A stretch of DNA of 42,223 bases from an uncultured Anaerolineales bacterium. GTDB taxonomy: Bacteria; Chloroflexota; Anaerolineae; Anaerolineales; UBA4823. Below, piece by piece: positions 18,215-28,443 of the stretch. Positions within the stretch are counted from its first letter, which is position 1. The number at the start of each line of letters is the position of its first letter. The DNA lies in contig CALBUI010000058.1 of NCBI GenBank assembly GCA_937968125.1, positions 1-42,223 on the forward strand, read 5' to 3'. The notes beneath the pieces were generated by a model. It did not search any database. It was not told the DNA's origin and saw nothing but the letters and a program-made list of their open reading frames with translations. The position numbers and the translations under genes are program-made.

Positions 18215-19567
18215 TCATTCATTAAATAAACGATCATTGATGTTTAGTTTATTGTTTATCAGGGACATTTCAGGCGAATAAACCCGAATCTGGTTGCGAC
18301 CTGCATACTTGGCAGCGTACATTGCTAAATCTGCACAATGAATGGTCTCGTAAGCAGTTGGCTTCTCTCTGTTTATTCCAGCCAAGCCAAAGCTCATGGT
18401 GATATTCAACTTGTCATCAGTCTCGGGCGCCTCGAGAGAGGTCTTTTCAATTGCCACTCTAACAGTTTCAATCCTAGGTAATGCGCTCTCTGGTTCAGTT
18501 TCTGGGAGCAGAATTGCAAATTCTTCTCCACCAAACCTAGCGACAACATCATAATCTCGAAAGAAATTGCGAAGGATCTCCGCTACCCCTTTCAAAACTG
18601 CGTCTCCAGCCAAATGCCCATAAGTGTTATTGATCACCCTCAAGTAGTCCAGGTCTGCCAGGACGACGGTTAAGGGCCGGTTATAGCGCATCGAACGGCT
18701 TAACTCCTGCTCAAGTGATTGCATGAAATATCTTCCATTCCACAATCCTGTTTTCGGATCCGATTCGGCGCGGTGCTTCAATTCTGGAACGCTCAATGCG
18801 CGATTTATTAAGTACAACGGAGCAATAGTAGGCAAGATCAGCCAGGCATTAAAAGTCATCAAAATCGCTGATACAAATCCAAACATTGCTAACACGAAAT
18901 CTGTTGCCAAATTTTCTATATTCAAAACACCGGTTTCTCGCCAGGATACTTTGCGGGTCAATACGACTACTTCTCCAACCATTAGGTGGTTGAGGGCAAC
19001 ATAAACTATGGCAACTACAGCCGCGCCAACCAGAGCATATACTGTGCCAATCATTTCATAATTTGGATTGATCTCCAGGTAAAGCAAACGAGCTAGAGAG
19101 CCAACTAGAATGTGCATCCCGGCATTAAACGGCTGAAGATACCAGTCACGCAGATCTTTTTCGTACAACAACCTTTCTTTGATCAGTTCTGCGACATGGG
19201 CAATGATTACTAATAAGACAAATCCTGCCGGTTGGAGAACTAGTATCCCGGCAAAAAAGAAGACTAAGCTGGGATGGTAAACCTGGTAGTATGGAGCTTC
19301 GGAATTTAGCAGTTGGGCGAATGTTGCTAAGGTCACCAGCAGCAGAAAGTTGGTCACATTTATCTGAGCCGGATCGAATACTATCCAGGCATGGATAGCA
19401 ACGATAATCCCACCGATCAAGATCGCACCAATAAAGAAGCCTGCCGTTCTGTTCAAACTTTGATGCTCCTGAAAAGCATTTTTTACAGGTTTTGCCTTAA
19501 GACAACAGCTGTAAACTTCTTGGCAACAAAATAATCTAACGATTGAGATGTGAACTTTGCCATGCAT
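18215..19567 (-). CDS. Diguanylate cyclase (GGDEF) with N-terminal multi-TM region
   Basis: DPKTGLWNGRYF, DLDYLRVINNTYGHLAGDAVL, RDYDVVARFGGEEFAILLPE. Confidence 0.93.
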   Translation of the reverse strand: MHGKVHISIVRLFCCQEVYSCCLKAKPVKNAFQEHQSLNRTAGFFIGAILIGGIIVAIHAWIVFDPAQINVTNFLLLVTLATFAQLLNSEAPYYQVYHPSLVFFFAGILVLQPAGFVLLVIIAHVAELIKERLLYEKDLRDWYLQPFNAGMHILVGSLARLLYLEINPNYEMIGTVYALVGAAVVAIVYVALNHLMVGEVVVLTRKVSWRETGVLNIENLATDFVLAMFGFVSAILMTFNAWLILPTIAPLYLINRALSVPELKHRAESDPKTGLWNGRYFMQSLEQELSRSMRYNRPLTVVLADLDYLRVINNTYGHLAGDAVLKGVAEILRNFFRDYDVVARFGGEEFAILLPETEPESALPRIETVRVAIEKTSLEAPETDDKLNITMSFGLAGINREKPTAYETIHCADLAMYAAKYAGRNQIRVYSPEMSLINNKLNINDRLFNE

Positions 19568-19908
19568 GGTTCAATGGGAGAACCAGTATCAAGGGTGGCG
19601 CGTTCACTCTCACCTCTAGTGAGATTAAGTTGTCAGAGTAGGATTTCCAAGCGTTACAAATTCTTTTTGGGGAAGCTTTTCGCAAGCTTCCCACCCAACT
19701 ATATACAATTAAACGTCTTGTAAATCTTTATGTTACATCAATTCCGCCGAGGCAAATGATAGAAATTTTCCACCACCTGGTTCTCAAGGTAAGTAATTCT
19801 AAGCTTTCACTTTAAATTGACTCGTTGCAAACTAGATTCTATACTTTTATCAGGTAAGTGTGCAATCATACAGATCCCAAGGACTCAGCTGGCAAACGAC
19901 AACAAGCC

Positions 19909-20904
19909 ATGGATCATCCTCCCTCCCTATTTGATCGTTATTTCACGAGAATTCGACCCTGGTGGGCGACATTAATCGTTTCTCTCTCCCTACTTTCGCT
20001 ACCATTTGCTGCTGCATACTTCGATGGCAATCTGAGTATGTTTATAAGCAACGGTCAATGGCGTGTTTACCTTTTAGCTCCCACGATCATTATTTATATC
20101 TACCTCGTTTCCCCACTCATGGCCCACACTGGTGCCCAAGTTATTGCGGCCATTAGAATCCTGGCCAAAATGGATCCTAAAGAATATGATCTGATTGTCC
20201 AGGATGCTTCGAGAATAAATCCCCTCCATGAATGGGTGGCTTTCGGAATTGGCATTTTTCTCGGAGTGTTAGCCATCCTTGCAGCCGGGTTTGACCAATT
20301 TACTTCTTGGTTGACCGTTTTTTGGTTGATATCGACCTGCCTTATGTATGGGATCTTGGCCTGGACGATCTTCGTTTCCGTTGCCAGCACACGAGTGAAT
20401 TCTGTAATCCACCAAATACCATTGAAAATTGATATTCTCAATCCGAAACAATTTGAGACCGTCGGTCGTCAAAGTCTTTTATTAGCCCTCGTTTTTATAG
20501 GTGGTATCACGCTAAGCTTACTTTTTACTTATCAGGATGGAAGCCTATCATCCCCAGAATTCTGGATTTTCAACATTCTCTTCGTATTATTCGCTGTCCT
20601 AATTTTCTTCCTTTCAATGCGCCCCACTCATAATTTGTTATCAAAAGAGAAAGAACGGGAATTGTTGCCACTCCAATCTCTACTCAATAGCAAGTGCAGA
20701 AGATTGGTTGATCAGCTTGATCAAGGTGTGAATTCTGGAACCCTTCCAGCAGAGATAAATGCCCTGGTAGTTCACGAGCAGAGATTATCGACTGCGCGGA
20801 CCTGGCCCTATAATGTCACCATGCTTAGAACGTTATTCTTTTCGGTGTTTATCCCCATCGGTTCAATCCTTGCCCGACTTGTTGTAGATATCATCTTCCC
20901 GTAG
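19909..20904 (+). CDS. Hypothetical integral membrane protein
   Basis: About 330 aa with several TM segments; GTG 19858 or ATG 19909 start. Confidence 0.7.
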   Translation: MDHPPSLFDRYFTRIRPWWATLIVSLSLLSLPFAAAYFDGNLSMFISNGQWRVYLLAPTIIIYIYLVSPLMAHTGAQVIAAIRILAKMDPKEYDLIVQDASRINPLHEWVAFGIGIFLGVLAILAAGFDQFTSWLTVFWLISTCLMYGILAWTIFVSVASTRVNSVIHQIPLKIDILNPKQFETVGRQSLLLALVFIGGITLSLLFTYQDGSLSSPEFWIFNILFVLFAVLIFFLSMRPTHNLLSKEKERELLPLQSLLNSKCRRLVDQLDQGVNSGTLPAEINALVVHEQRLSTARTWPYNVTMLRTLFFSVFIPIGSILARLVVDIIFP

Positions 20905-20943
20905 AAAAAAATCCGAAAATATTATCATCCTTAACACAGACAG

Positions 20944-20986
20944 AAAATAGCAGATTCAGAATTTTTCATTGAAACTGCTATTTTGG
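20944..20986. terminator. Bidirectional terminator-like hairpin between convergent genes
   Basis: AAAATAGCAG-21 nt-CTGCTATTTT. Confidence 0.6.
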
Positions 20987-21005
20987 AAAATTATTCTCTT
21001 AGGTA

Positions 21006-21365
21006 TTAATCAGGTATCTCCCCCAAAACTTGCTGCATTTCATCCTTATAACTCCTGAACGCCTTTCTCCCTTTCTTGGTTAACTGGATCATCGTTTTTG
21101 GTTTCTTATCTTGAAAACTCTTTTTCATCTTCACATAACCAGCGTCCTCCAGCTTGGTCAGATGGGTTGATAAGTTCCCCCAAGAGAGATCGGTCACTCG
21201 CTTCAGATACACAAAATCGAGACTTTCTACAACATACAAGTATGTCATCACCAGCAAACGTGCTGGGGCATGGATCAAAGGATCGATATCGGTCAGTTTA
21301 TTGACCTCAATATTTCTCTCCTTTTGATCAGCCATTACTCGTCTCCCACTGTAGATGATCCTCAC
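21006..21365 (-). CDS. Winged-helix transcriptional regulator
   Basis: LIHAPARLLVMTYLYVVESLDFVYLKRVTDLSWGNLSTHLTKLEDAGYVKMKKSF..., typical HTH_34/MarR-like wHTH. Confidence 0.85.
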   Translation of the reverse strand: MRIIYSGRRVMADQKERNIEVNKLTDIDPLIHAPARLLVMTYLYVVESLDFVYLKRVTDLSWGNLSTHLTKLEDAGYVKMKKSFQDKKPKTMIQLTKKGRKAFRSYKDEMQQVLGEIPD

Positions 21366-21981
21366 CTGGGAGCGGATTATCTCTCAAAAATTTTATGAGC
21401 TTGATTAAACCAATCAGAAAGATCGCAATCGCATAGATCCCGAAAATGATTGGATAACCATGATGTGGAGCATTATAAAATTGGAACAACCATTCCCCAA
21501 CAAAAGGACCGATTGCCAGCATAAGTCCATACACATAAAACCGGCTGACATCCAGAAAATAGCCTGCCAAGCTGAACATTGCCAATACCATCACACTGAA
21601 AGGAAACAAGGTCATCCAACCTGGACTGCTTGGGAGAACCAATCCAACTGCCAAGCCACTTAGGAAGAACGCAATATTTAGCCCAAGCATGATCCAGCTA
21701 AATAAGGTGAGTTTTCTTTTGCGGTATTGACCATATTTCACAACACCTTTGCGTGGGTTGATCACATGGATTCGAACCCAGCGCAAGACGATGAAAAGTA
21801 ACCCCCAAATTGGAAGAAATATTGCTGAGCTCCAGAAGTCACCCAAATACCTGCTCAGAAATGGGGCGACTACAAACATCAACACCACACTGGAGATAAA
21901 GATATCTACTAATCCATCATCAAATGAGGCGTTGAATATTCTTCGATCGGCCCGTTTGAGAGATAAATATTTTTCTGACAT
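21328..21981 (-). CDS. Multi-pass membrane protein, operon partner of the wHTH regulator
   Basis: MSEKYLSLKRADRRIFNASFDDGLVDIFIS...; overlaps the downstream regulator by 38 bp; SD GGAGGGC upstream of ATG at 21981. Confidence 0.8.
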   Translation of the reverse strand: MSEKYLSLKRADRRIFNASFDDGLVDIFISSVVLMFVVAPFLSRYLGDFWSSAIFLPIWGLLFIVLRWVRIHVINPRKGVVKYGQYRKRKLTLFSWIMLGLNIAFFLSGLAVGLVLPSSPGWMTLFPFSVMVLAMFSLAGYFLDVSRFYVYGLMLAIGPFVGEWLFQFYNAPHHGYPIIFGIYAIAIFLIGLIKLIKFLRDNPLPGEDHLQWETSNG

Positions 21982-22016
21982 GTCGCCCTCCAAAGGTGAC
22001 TCGATTCATCTACACA

Positions 22017-22045
22017 AAAAGTACTTTGTATTGCAAAGTACTTTT
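22017..22045. promoter_or_regulatory. Operator-like inverted repeat
   Basis: AAAAGTACTTTG-TATTG-CAAAGTACTTTT: perfect 12-bp arms, immediately upstream of the wHTH/membrane operon. Confidence 0.8.
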
Positions 22046-22247
22046 CAAATTGTAGCATTTTTTGTCTCCCCTGTCAAGCATTGTTCAGTTTAGATTAATC
22101 ACCTCAAAAGCAAATGAACAATTCCCTCATGCGAATCAATCTAAAAATATTCTAGCGCAATACACAAATATCTTTCTACTATCGATCAATCTTTTTGATT
22201 TTGACTATAATTGTCCCCTAAAGACTTGATGCAGATAGGTGAGCCGT

Positions 22248-22718
22248 ATGCGAAAAACAGATTCAGAATACATGCGAATCGCAATTGAAGTTGCCAGGAT
22301 ATCCAGGGACAGAGGAAACCATCCCTACGGAGCGATCCTCGTTTCTCAGGAAGGGGATATATTGCTAACCGCGGAAAATACAGTGGAAACTGAAAGAGAC
22401 GTAACTGGCCATGCTGAGTTGAATTTGATGAGAGCCGCCTCGCATGAATATGATACAGATTATCTTGCCAGTTGTTCAATCTTCACCAGCACCGAGCCAT
22501 GTCCGATGTGCGCTGGTGCAATATTCTGGGGAAATGTACGTCATGTTGTTTTTGGATTGAGTGGGAGGTCTCTCTATGGAATTATTGGAGAGAACTCTGA
22601 GGAAGCAATTTTTCTTCCCTGCCGAGATTTGTTCGACAAAGGTCGGAAAACTATTCAGGTGGATGGACCAGTTCTTGAAGAAGAAGCCTTTAAGGTTCAC
22701 GAAGATTTCTGGTCATAA
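22248..22718 (+). CDS. Nucleoside/guanine deaminase-like cytidine-deaminase-fold enzyme
   Basis: GHAELNLMRAA and STEPCPMCAGAIFWGNVRHVVFGLS Zn-binding motifs. Confidence 0.88.
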   Translation: MRKTDSEYMRIAIEVARISRDRGNHPYGAILVSQEGDILLTAENTVETERDVTGHAELNLMRAASHEYDTDYLASCSIFTSTEPCPMCAGAIFWGNVRHVVFGLSGRSLYGIIGENSEEAIFLPCRDLFDKGRKTIQVDGPVLEEEAFKVHEDFWS

Positions 22719-22767
22719 AACAGCAATAATATTCTTGAAGAGATTCAATCTCCTCGCTTTAATTGTT

Positions 22768-23364
22768 CTATTCTTTTTTCTCCTCTTCTTGCAGAATCCA
22801 TACACCATTTTGTAAAGCATCGAGTCGCTTAGTAATTCTTCCATAGTAAAAGAGAGATTCCGATCGTGCAGATTCAATAACCTGCGTATCCTCCATCGTA
22901 AACTGGATATCTGTTGGATTAGAATTGAATCGCCGTTCAATCCACCCGATGAGACGATTATAGTTTCCGATCAATTCTCCTCCAGCATCGATGAGCTCAT
23001 CATCACCAATCGCATGGAATACGCTTTCGAGCTGATTATTATTATGGAGAGCATTCTTGTCTACCAATTGCCCTTGCAATGAAGTGACATTCTCTATAAA
23101 GGTTTGTTCAAGTTCATGACGGGATCGTTCAGCGATGTAGTATCCCTCAATGATTGCCAAGATTTCCTGGTTGACCCTCCCAGCTAAGCTTGCTGCCTGT
23201 TCGTATCTAGGCTTCATCATTTCCTTGAATTCTTTGCGGGATTGTTCTACTTGATCTAGGGCGCGCTGTTTCATCATCCGGCGGGTGAAAAAGAAATCAA
23301 CCAGCAGGAAAGCTACCAAAGCGGAAACTAATGCGATGATCGCACCGATGAATTCTGGCGCCAT
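22768..23364 (-). CDS. Hypothetical membrane-anchored helical protein
   Basis: N-terminal TM (FIGAIIALVSALVAFLLVDFFF) plus long helical region; GGAGG SD before ATG at 23364. Confidence 0.7.
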   Translation of the reverse strand: MAPEFIGAIIALVSALVAFLLVDFFFTRRMMKQRALDQVEQSRKEFKEMMKPRYEQAASLAGRVNQEILAIIEGYYIAERSRHELEQTFIENVTSLQGQLVDKNALHNNNQLESVFHAIGDDELIDAGGELIGNYNRLIGWIERRFNSNPTDIQFTMEDTQVIESARSESLFYYGRITKRLDALQNGVWILQEEEKKE

Positions 23365-23584
23365 ATCAACCTCCAAAAATTTAATGCAGGTAGGATCCTA
23401 GGTGATGCTCCGTTTCGAGGAGATATTTTGACAATCTCCTCCCTATTACCCATTATAGTCAAATTTTTATATAGTAAATTGGAAAACGCGTTAATTCCAA
23501 ATTCAAACTTACCAGAACCACTTTGAGGCGTATAATTATTTTATTGTGCGGAAATTTTAAATTTGACTCGGAGGAGAGACCGAG

Positions 23585-24439
23585 ATGCACCGCAGTGAGG
23601 AGATCTTTGAAGGCCAATCCGGCCTGGAACTTTATTCTCAATCCTGGCACCCCTCGGGGGTAACCAAAGCAAAGTTAGCTGTCGTCCACGGTGTTGCTGA
23701 ACATTCGAACCGTTACATGAACCTGGTCAACGGACTCGTTGAACCGGGCATTGCCCTGTATGCTTATGATCAAAGAGGCCATGGAAAATCTGAGGGTCAG
23801 CGTGGATATATCGAATCCTGGGATGATTATCGGGCTGATCTGGGAATTTTCTTAAATCGAGTCTGGGAAGCTGAACCCTCTTTACCTTTGTTCATGTACG
23901 GGCACAGCATGGGAGCCCTAGTCATATTAGATTACTTGCTCCACGAATCTAATGGGTTCCAGGGGGCGATTATTAGTGGTTCTCCAATCGATTCATCTGA
24001 TGCCGCTTCCCCCGCACTCATTTTGACTGCTCGCATGTTATCTAGGATTTGGCCAACCTTTTCAATGACCTCTCCCATTCAACCATCCCAGCTCTCATGC
24101 GATGCCCGGGTTGTCCAAGCATATCAAGAAGATCCTGATATCTTCAAAACCATGACAGTTCGCTGGGGTACAGAATATCTGGATACCCAAGAATGGGTCA
24201 AATCTCATGCAGCAGAAATAACGCTTCCGATCCTGATTATTCACGGTGGAGATGATATGCTCTGTGCTCCTGAGGGCAGTGAACAAATTTTTTCGGCAAT
24301 CAGTTCAGAGGATAAGACTTTAAAAATCTACCCCTCATATTTTCACGAATTGCATAATGAACCAGGTCATATAACTGTAATAGAGGACATCTTGAATTGG
24401 ATAGAATCTCAATTAATTTCAGATATTGAGATTGATTAA
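23585..24439 (+). CDS. Alpha/beta hydrolase, monoacylglycerol-lipase-like
   Basis: VHGVAEHSNRY, YDQRGHGKSEGQRGY, YGHSMGALV nucleophile elbow, HGGDDMLCAPEGS, FHELHNEP. Confidence 0.9.
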   Translation: MHRSEEIFEGQSGLELYSQSWHPSGVTKAKLAVVHGVAEHSNRYMNLVNGLVEPGIALYAYDQRGHGKSEGQRGYIESWDDYRADLGIFLNRVWEAEPSLPLFMYGHSMGALVILDYLLHESNGFQGAIISGSPIDSSDAASPALILTARMLSRIWPTFSMTSPIQPSQLSCDARVVQAYQEDPDIFKTMTVRWGTEYLDTQEWVKSHAAEITLPILIIHGGDDMLCAPEGSEQIFSAISSEDKTLKIYPSYFHELHNEPGHITVIEDILNWIESQLISDIEID

Positions 24440-24530
24440 AAGCTGTCATTGTCTCCATCATATCTTTGGAGTTTATTGAGGACAAGGAATACATCATAAA
24501 TAACCATATAGAGATTTTCAGGAGAACGAT

Positions 24531-24974
24531 ATGAACAATCATCAAATCAGCAGATGTGGGGAATTACTGCTGCAGTATAAGTTGCTCATGCTTGGTATTG
24601 AAACTTCACGAATGAGAACCGGTTCCGGGATTGATTTGGTTGCATATTCCTCTCGCAACCGGAAAGCTTATACTGTACAGGTAAAGACTAACGAAAATCC
24701 CATCCCAAGTGGTGACAATGGGAAACTCACACTTGGATGGTGGGTGCCTGAAAATTGTCCTGCTGATTTGGTAGCCTTTGTCGATCTCGCTTCGAGTTCT
24801 ATCTGGTTGTTCTCGACCGGTGAGATTTCGAAATATTCGCAAAAACGATATCGCGGCCGGCATCATTTTCATTTCTATGCGGATCCAACAGTTGACTTAA
24901 ATCATGGTCAGTTCACCCATAGAGTTCATTTCGAGGAATTTGTAGTAGAGAAACGCGCGCCTGTGTTTTTTTAA
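24531..24974 (+). CDS. PD-(D/E)XK-fold-like protein (putative nuclease domain)
   Basis: RCGELLLQYKLLMLGIETSRMRTGSGIDLVAYSSRNRKAYTVQVKT matches the E...GxGxD...QVK pattern. Confidence 0.55.
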   Translation: MNNHQISRCGELLLQYKLLMLGIETSRMRTGSGIDLVAYSSRNRKAYTVQVKTNENPIPSGDNGKLTLGWWVPENCPADLVAFVDLASSSIWLFSTGEISKYSQKRYRGRHHFHFYADPTVDLNHGQFTHRVHFEEFVVEKRAPVFF

Positions 24975-25048
24975 ATAATATCAATTCCGATTAACACCCA
25001 CTTGGTGTTTTCGATCTCTTGATTCCATAACACCTACCCTTATCAAAA

Positions 25049-25080
25049 GAGCTCCTATCCAATCAATAAGATAGGAGCTC
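25049..25080 (-). terminator. Hairpin terminator downstream of the HisC-like gene
   Basis: GAGCTCCTATC-spacer-GATAGGAGCTC, followed by TTTTG on the minus strand. Confidence 0.7.
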
Positions 25081-25111
25081 AAATTAATAGTTTCAAATTC
25101 TTCCAATCGTA

Positions 25112-26218
25112 TTAATTTACCCCAAAGAATTCACGTAACACTTTGACTGCCATGCGATTCTCTTCTTCGCTGCCGATGGTAACCCTGAACCACCCATCAC
25201 TCCCATACTTGGGTGTCTCGCCACGGAAAATTATCCCTTGAGCCAGCGCATATTCAAGAATATCCTGGCCTTTTTTTCCCGCAGGACCGGCATCGAACAG
25301 GATGTAATTGGCATTTGAATGGAAGATGACCAATCCGGATATATCGCTCAGTGATTCTTCGATATTAATCAGTTCACGGTTGTTAAAATCAACGCGTTCC
25401 TGTAAACCTGCTGAATCCTCAAGGGCAGCATAACCTGCCCACATCGGGATCGTTCCAACATTCCACGGCAGTAAGGCAGCTGATATTTGGGAGACAACTT
25501 CTTCATGCCCCATTACGTAACCAAATCTCATTCCGGCTAATCCATAAGCCTTCGATAATGTCCGGGTGACCATCACATTCTTATATTGGTTGACCAATCC
25601 AACTTGGGATTTTTCAAGTCCAGCGTACTCAATATAGGCTTCATCGACAATGAAGGGTAGGCCAGTTTCAGCAATGGTGACAAAATGGTCTGGAGCCATG
25701 AAATTCCCGGTGGGATTATTTGGATTAGCAATGACTATAATCTTTGTTTTCTCGGTGATAGCTTCCAGAATAGATCCGGGATCGAACAGCATTTGCTTGT
25801 CTTTATAAACCATCGGTACTGAAACGATTTCGCCACCGAGAATATCACAGCGCAGCTTATATATCCCAAAACAAGGAGTGTGCTGGATCACTTCTTCACC
25901 ACTGCCAAGGAAGCTGCGAAAAATATTATCAAAAACTTCACTTGAGCCATTCCCAAGCATCACATTTTCAGGACCATCAAGCCCATTAATCTCCGCAATC
26001 TTGGAGCGGACAACTAATCCTTGATCTGGATAGCGGTTGCTCATTTGGGCATATTTAGCGATTGCTTCCATCACCTTGGGAGATGGAGGGTTTGGATTTT
26101 CATTCGACATCATGCGGTGCAGTTCAGGCTGCTGCCAGGCAAGATCTATGTGTGGCGAAACATACATCGAGATACCTTTCACCCATGGGGTGAAATATTC
26201 TTCAATTGGTTTTGACAT
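25112..26218 (-). CDS. hisC: Histidinol-phosphate aminotransferase-like class I/II aminotransferase
   Basis: MSNENPNPPSPKVMEAI, NPNNPTGNF, VDEAYIEYAG, TRTLSKAYGLAGMRFGYVMG (PLP Lys). Confidence 0.88.
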   Translation of the reverse strand: MSKPIEEYFTPWVKGISMYVSPHIDLAWQQPELHRMMSNENPNPPSPKVMEAIAKYAQMSNRYPDQGLVVRSKIAEINGLDGPENVMLGNGSSEVFDNIFRSFLGSGEEVIQHTPCFGIYKLRCDILGGEIVSVPMVYKDKQMLFDPGSILEAITEKTKIIVIANPNNPTGNFMAPDHFVTIAETGLPFIVDEAYIEYAGLEKSQVGLVNQYKNVMVTRTLSKAYGLAGMRFGYVMGHEEVVSQISAALLPWNVGTIPMWAGYAALEDSAGLQERVDFNNRELINIEESLSDISGLVIFHSNANYILFDAGPAGKKGQDILEYALAQGIIFRGETPKYGSDGWFRVTIGSEEENRMAVKVLREFFGVN

Positions 26219-26333
26219 TTTCGTAGTTCCTTGCGAATATAGTAAGTTTATTTTTATTCCGAGTACTAAGCAGTCAATTCAAGATCGAATTTCGTAATCA
26301 ATCGATCATCTTGTTGACTGGATTTAGATACGA

Positions 26334-28319
26334 TCATTTTCCAATGAGTTTCTTGACCTGCTCAACTACCCGATTGGAAGTTAATCCATAATGTTCATAG
26401 ATCGTTTCGTATGGCGCCGAAGCGCCAAAACGATCGACTCCTATTACCACGTCACGATTTTGATCAAGATAACGACCCCAGGCGAGGGAGACTCCAGCCT
26501 CAATCACCAGACGAGGAACCCCTGGTGTTAACACTGAATCTTTGTAGTTTTTAGATTGGGCATCGAACAACTCCCAGCTGGGCATAGATACAACTCTGAC
26601 ATTTTTTCCCTCAACTGATAACTGATCGGCGGCCTCCATGGCAATGCTGACCTCAGATCCGGTTGCTAGTATGACTGCTTCAGGATTTCCATCACCTGCC
26701 TCCTTCAAAATGTACGCGCCTTGCTCAAGGCCATTATCCACTGGACAAAACTGCGGTAAACCTTGCCGAGTCAAAACCAGCGCGATCGGTCCATCGTTCC
26801 GGTTTAGTGCTACTTTCCATGCGGTGGAAGTCTCGTTTCCATCCGCTGGTCTGATCACCAGCAAATTGGGGATGGCTCTCAAGCTGGTCAAGTGCTCGAC
26901 CGGTTGGTGTGTAGGCCCATCTTCTCCGAGACCAATACTGTCATGGGTGAAGACATACATTACTGGTAGTCCCATCATGGCAGCTAAACGAATCGTTGGT
27001 CGTAAGTAATCAGAAAAAATGAGGAATGTGCCACCGTATGGACGCATGCCATGCAGGGCTAGGCCATTCATTATTGAACCCATACCGTGCTCACGCACTC
27101 CGAAGCGGATATACCGTCCTGAATAATCCCCTTGATTAATATCCTTTGCATCCGTTGGACGGGTATTGTTACTGGGTGTTAAATCGGCCGAGCCTCCAAC
27201 CAGGGTTGGCAGGAAAGAGGCAATCACATTTAAAACCTTTCCAGATGCAGATCTAGTTGCGAGAGGTTTTTCATCAATAAAATCAGGTAGTTTATCTTTC
27301 CATTCAGGATTTAATTCTCCTTTCACATAACGATCCCATTCCAACCCCAAATCAGGATATGCTTCGTGATATCGAATCACCATCCTTTCCCAATCTTCCC
27401 TGAATCGGGCTCCATTCTGTTTGAATTCATCAAAGTAAGCAGTTACCTGTTCAGGAACATGGAACTGAACATCTGGGTCCCAACCATAATATTCTTTTGT
27501 CTGTTTTACTCCATCCTCACCTAGCGGTGACCCGTGCACTTTTGAAGTATCCTGACCGGGGCTGCCTAGTCCAATATGGGTACGGCAGGCGATCAAAGAA
27601 GGGCGTTCGGTTTCATTTTTTGCAGCCTCTATAGCAGTTTCAATGGCCTGCATATCGTGACCATCAACTGATTGGACATGCCAGCCATAGGATGCGAATC
27701 GTCCAGGCGCATTTTCACTATAAGACAAGTCAGTTGGTCCGTCGATCGAGATGTGATTGTCATCGTATAAAACGATCAACTTATTCAATCCCAAATGGCC
27801 TGCAAGAGAAGCGGCCTCGTGGGATACCCCCTCCATCAAGTCGCCATCCGAAGCGATTACATAGGTGTAATGATCAACAATTGGGTATTTCTCCTGGTTA
27901 AATTTTGCAGCCAGGATACGCTCAGCCAGTGCCATACCGACTGCATTGGCGAATCCCTGTCCTAATGGTCCGGTGGTCGTCTCGACTCCCACCTCAGGAT
28001 CATATTCGGGATGACCAGGCGTTAGACTTCCCCACTGGCGAAAGTTCTTCACCTCTTCAAGTGGGAGCGGGTATCCTGTTAGATGCAGCAATGAATACAG
28101 CAAAGCTGATCCATGCCCGGCAGACAGCACAAACCTGTCGCGATCAGGCCAAGTCGGTTGACCCGGATCCTGTTTCAGGAACCTGGTCCATAGGACTAAA
28201 GCCATATCGGCCGCGCCTAAAGGCAAACCTGGATGACCTGAATTCGCTGCCTGAACAGCATCAATCGCCATCATCCGTATCGTTGTTGCAGCTAATTTAT
28301 CTTTGTCTGTATAAACCAT
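26334..28319 (-). CDS. tkt: Transketolase
   Basis: [60 protein letters not shown]. Confidence 0.97.
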   Translation of the reverse strand: MVYTDKDKLAATTIRMMAIDAVQAANSGHPGLPLGAADMALVLWTRFLKQDPGQPTWPDRDRFVLSAGHGSALLYSLLHLTGYPLPLEEVKNFRQWGSLTPGHPEYDPEVGVETTTGPLGQGFANAVGMALAERILAAKFNQEKYPIVDHYTYVIASDGDLMEGVSHEAASLAGHLGLNKLIVLYDDNHISIDGPTDLSYSENAPGRFASYGWHVQSVDGHDMQAIETAIEAAKNETERPSLIACRTHIGLGSPGQDTSKVHGSPLGEDGVKQTKEYYGWDPDVQFHVPEQVTAYFDEFKQNGARFREDWERMVIRYHEAYPDLGLEWDRYVKGELNPEWKDKLPDFIDEKPLATRSASGKVLNVIASFLPTLVGGSADLTPSNNTRPTDAKDINQGDYSGRYIRFGVREHGMGSIMNGLALHGMRPYGGTFLIFSDYLRPTIRLAAMMGLPVMYVFTHDSIGLGEDGPTHQPVEHLTSLRAIPNLLVIRPADGNETSTAWKVALNRNDGPIALVLTRQGLPQFCPVDNGLEQGAYILKEAGDGNPEAVILATGSEVSIAMEAADQLSVEGKNVRVVSMPSWELFDAQSKNYKDSVLTPGVPRLVIEAGVSLAWGRYLDQNRDVVIGVDRFGASAPYETIYEHYGLTSNRVVEQVKKLIGK

Positions 28320-28443
28320 TTATTTTCACCTCGTAGGTATGTAATCATTTAAGTATTGGAGCTATATGTTGTACATTGACGTCCAGGAACCCCTTTGACC
28401 TTACTAAAAGGCCATAAATTTAAAAAGGAGGCCAATATCTCGT

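Noticed and set aside
19670-19692. GGGAAGCTT-ttcgc-AAGCTTCCC hairpin as a terminator or riboswitch
   Set aside because: No T-tract on either strand and no recognisable riboswitch core; could be a simple dyad.
21762-21785. tRNA T-arm-like TGGGTTCGAATCCA (minus strand)
   Set aside because: Lies in frame inside the membrane-protein gene (RWVRIHV); no acceptor, D or anticodon arms around it.
28421-28433. AAAAAGGAGGCC SD-like sequence on the plus strand
   Set aside because: Both neighbouring genes are on the minus strand and no plus-strand ORF follows.
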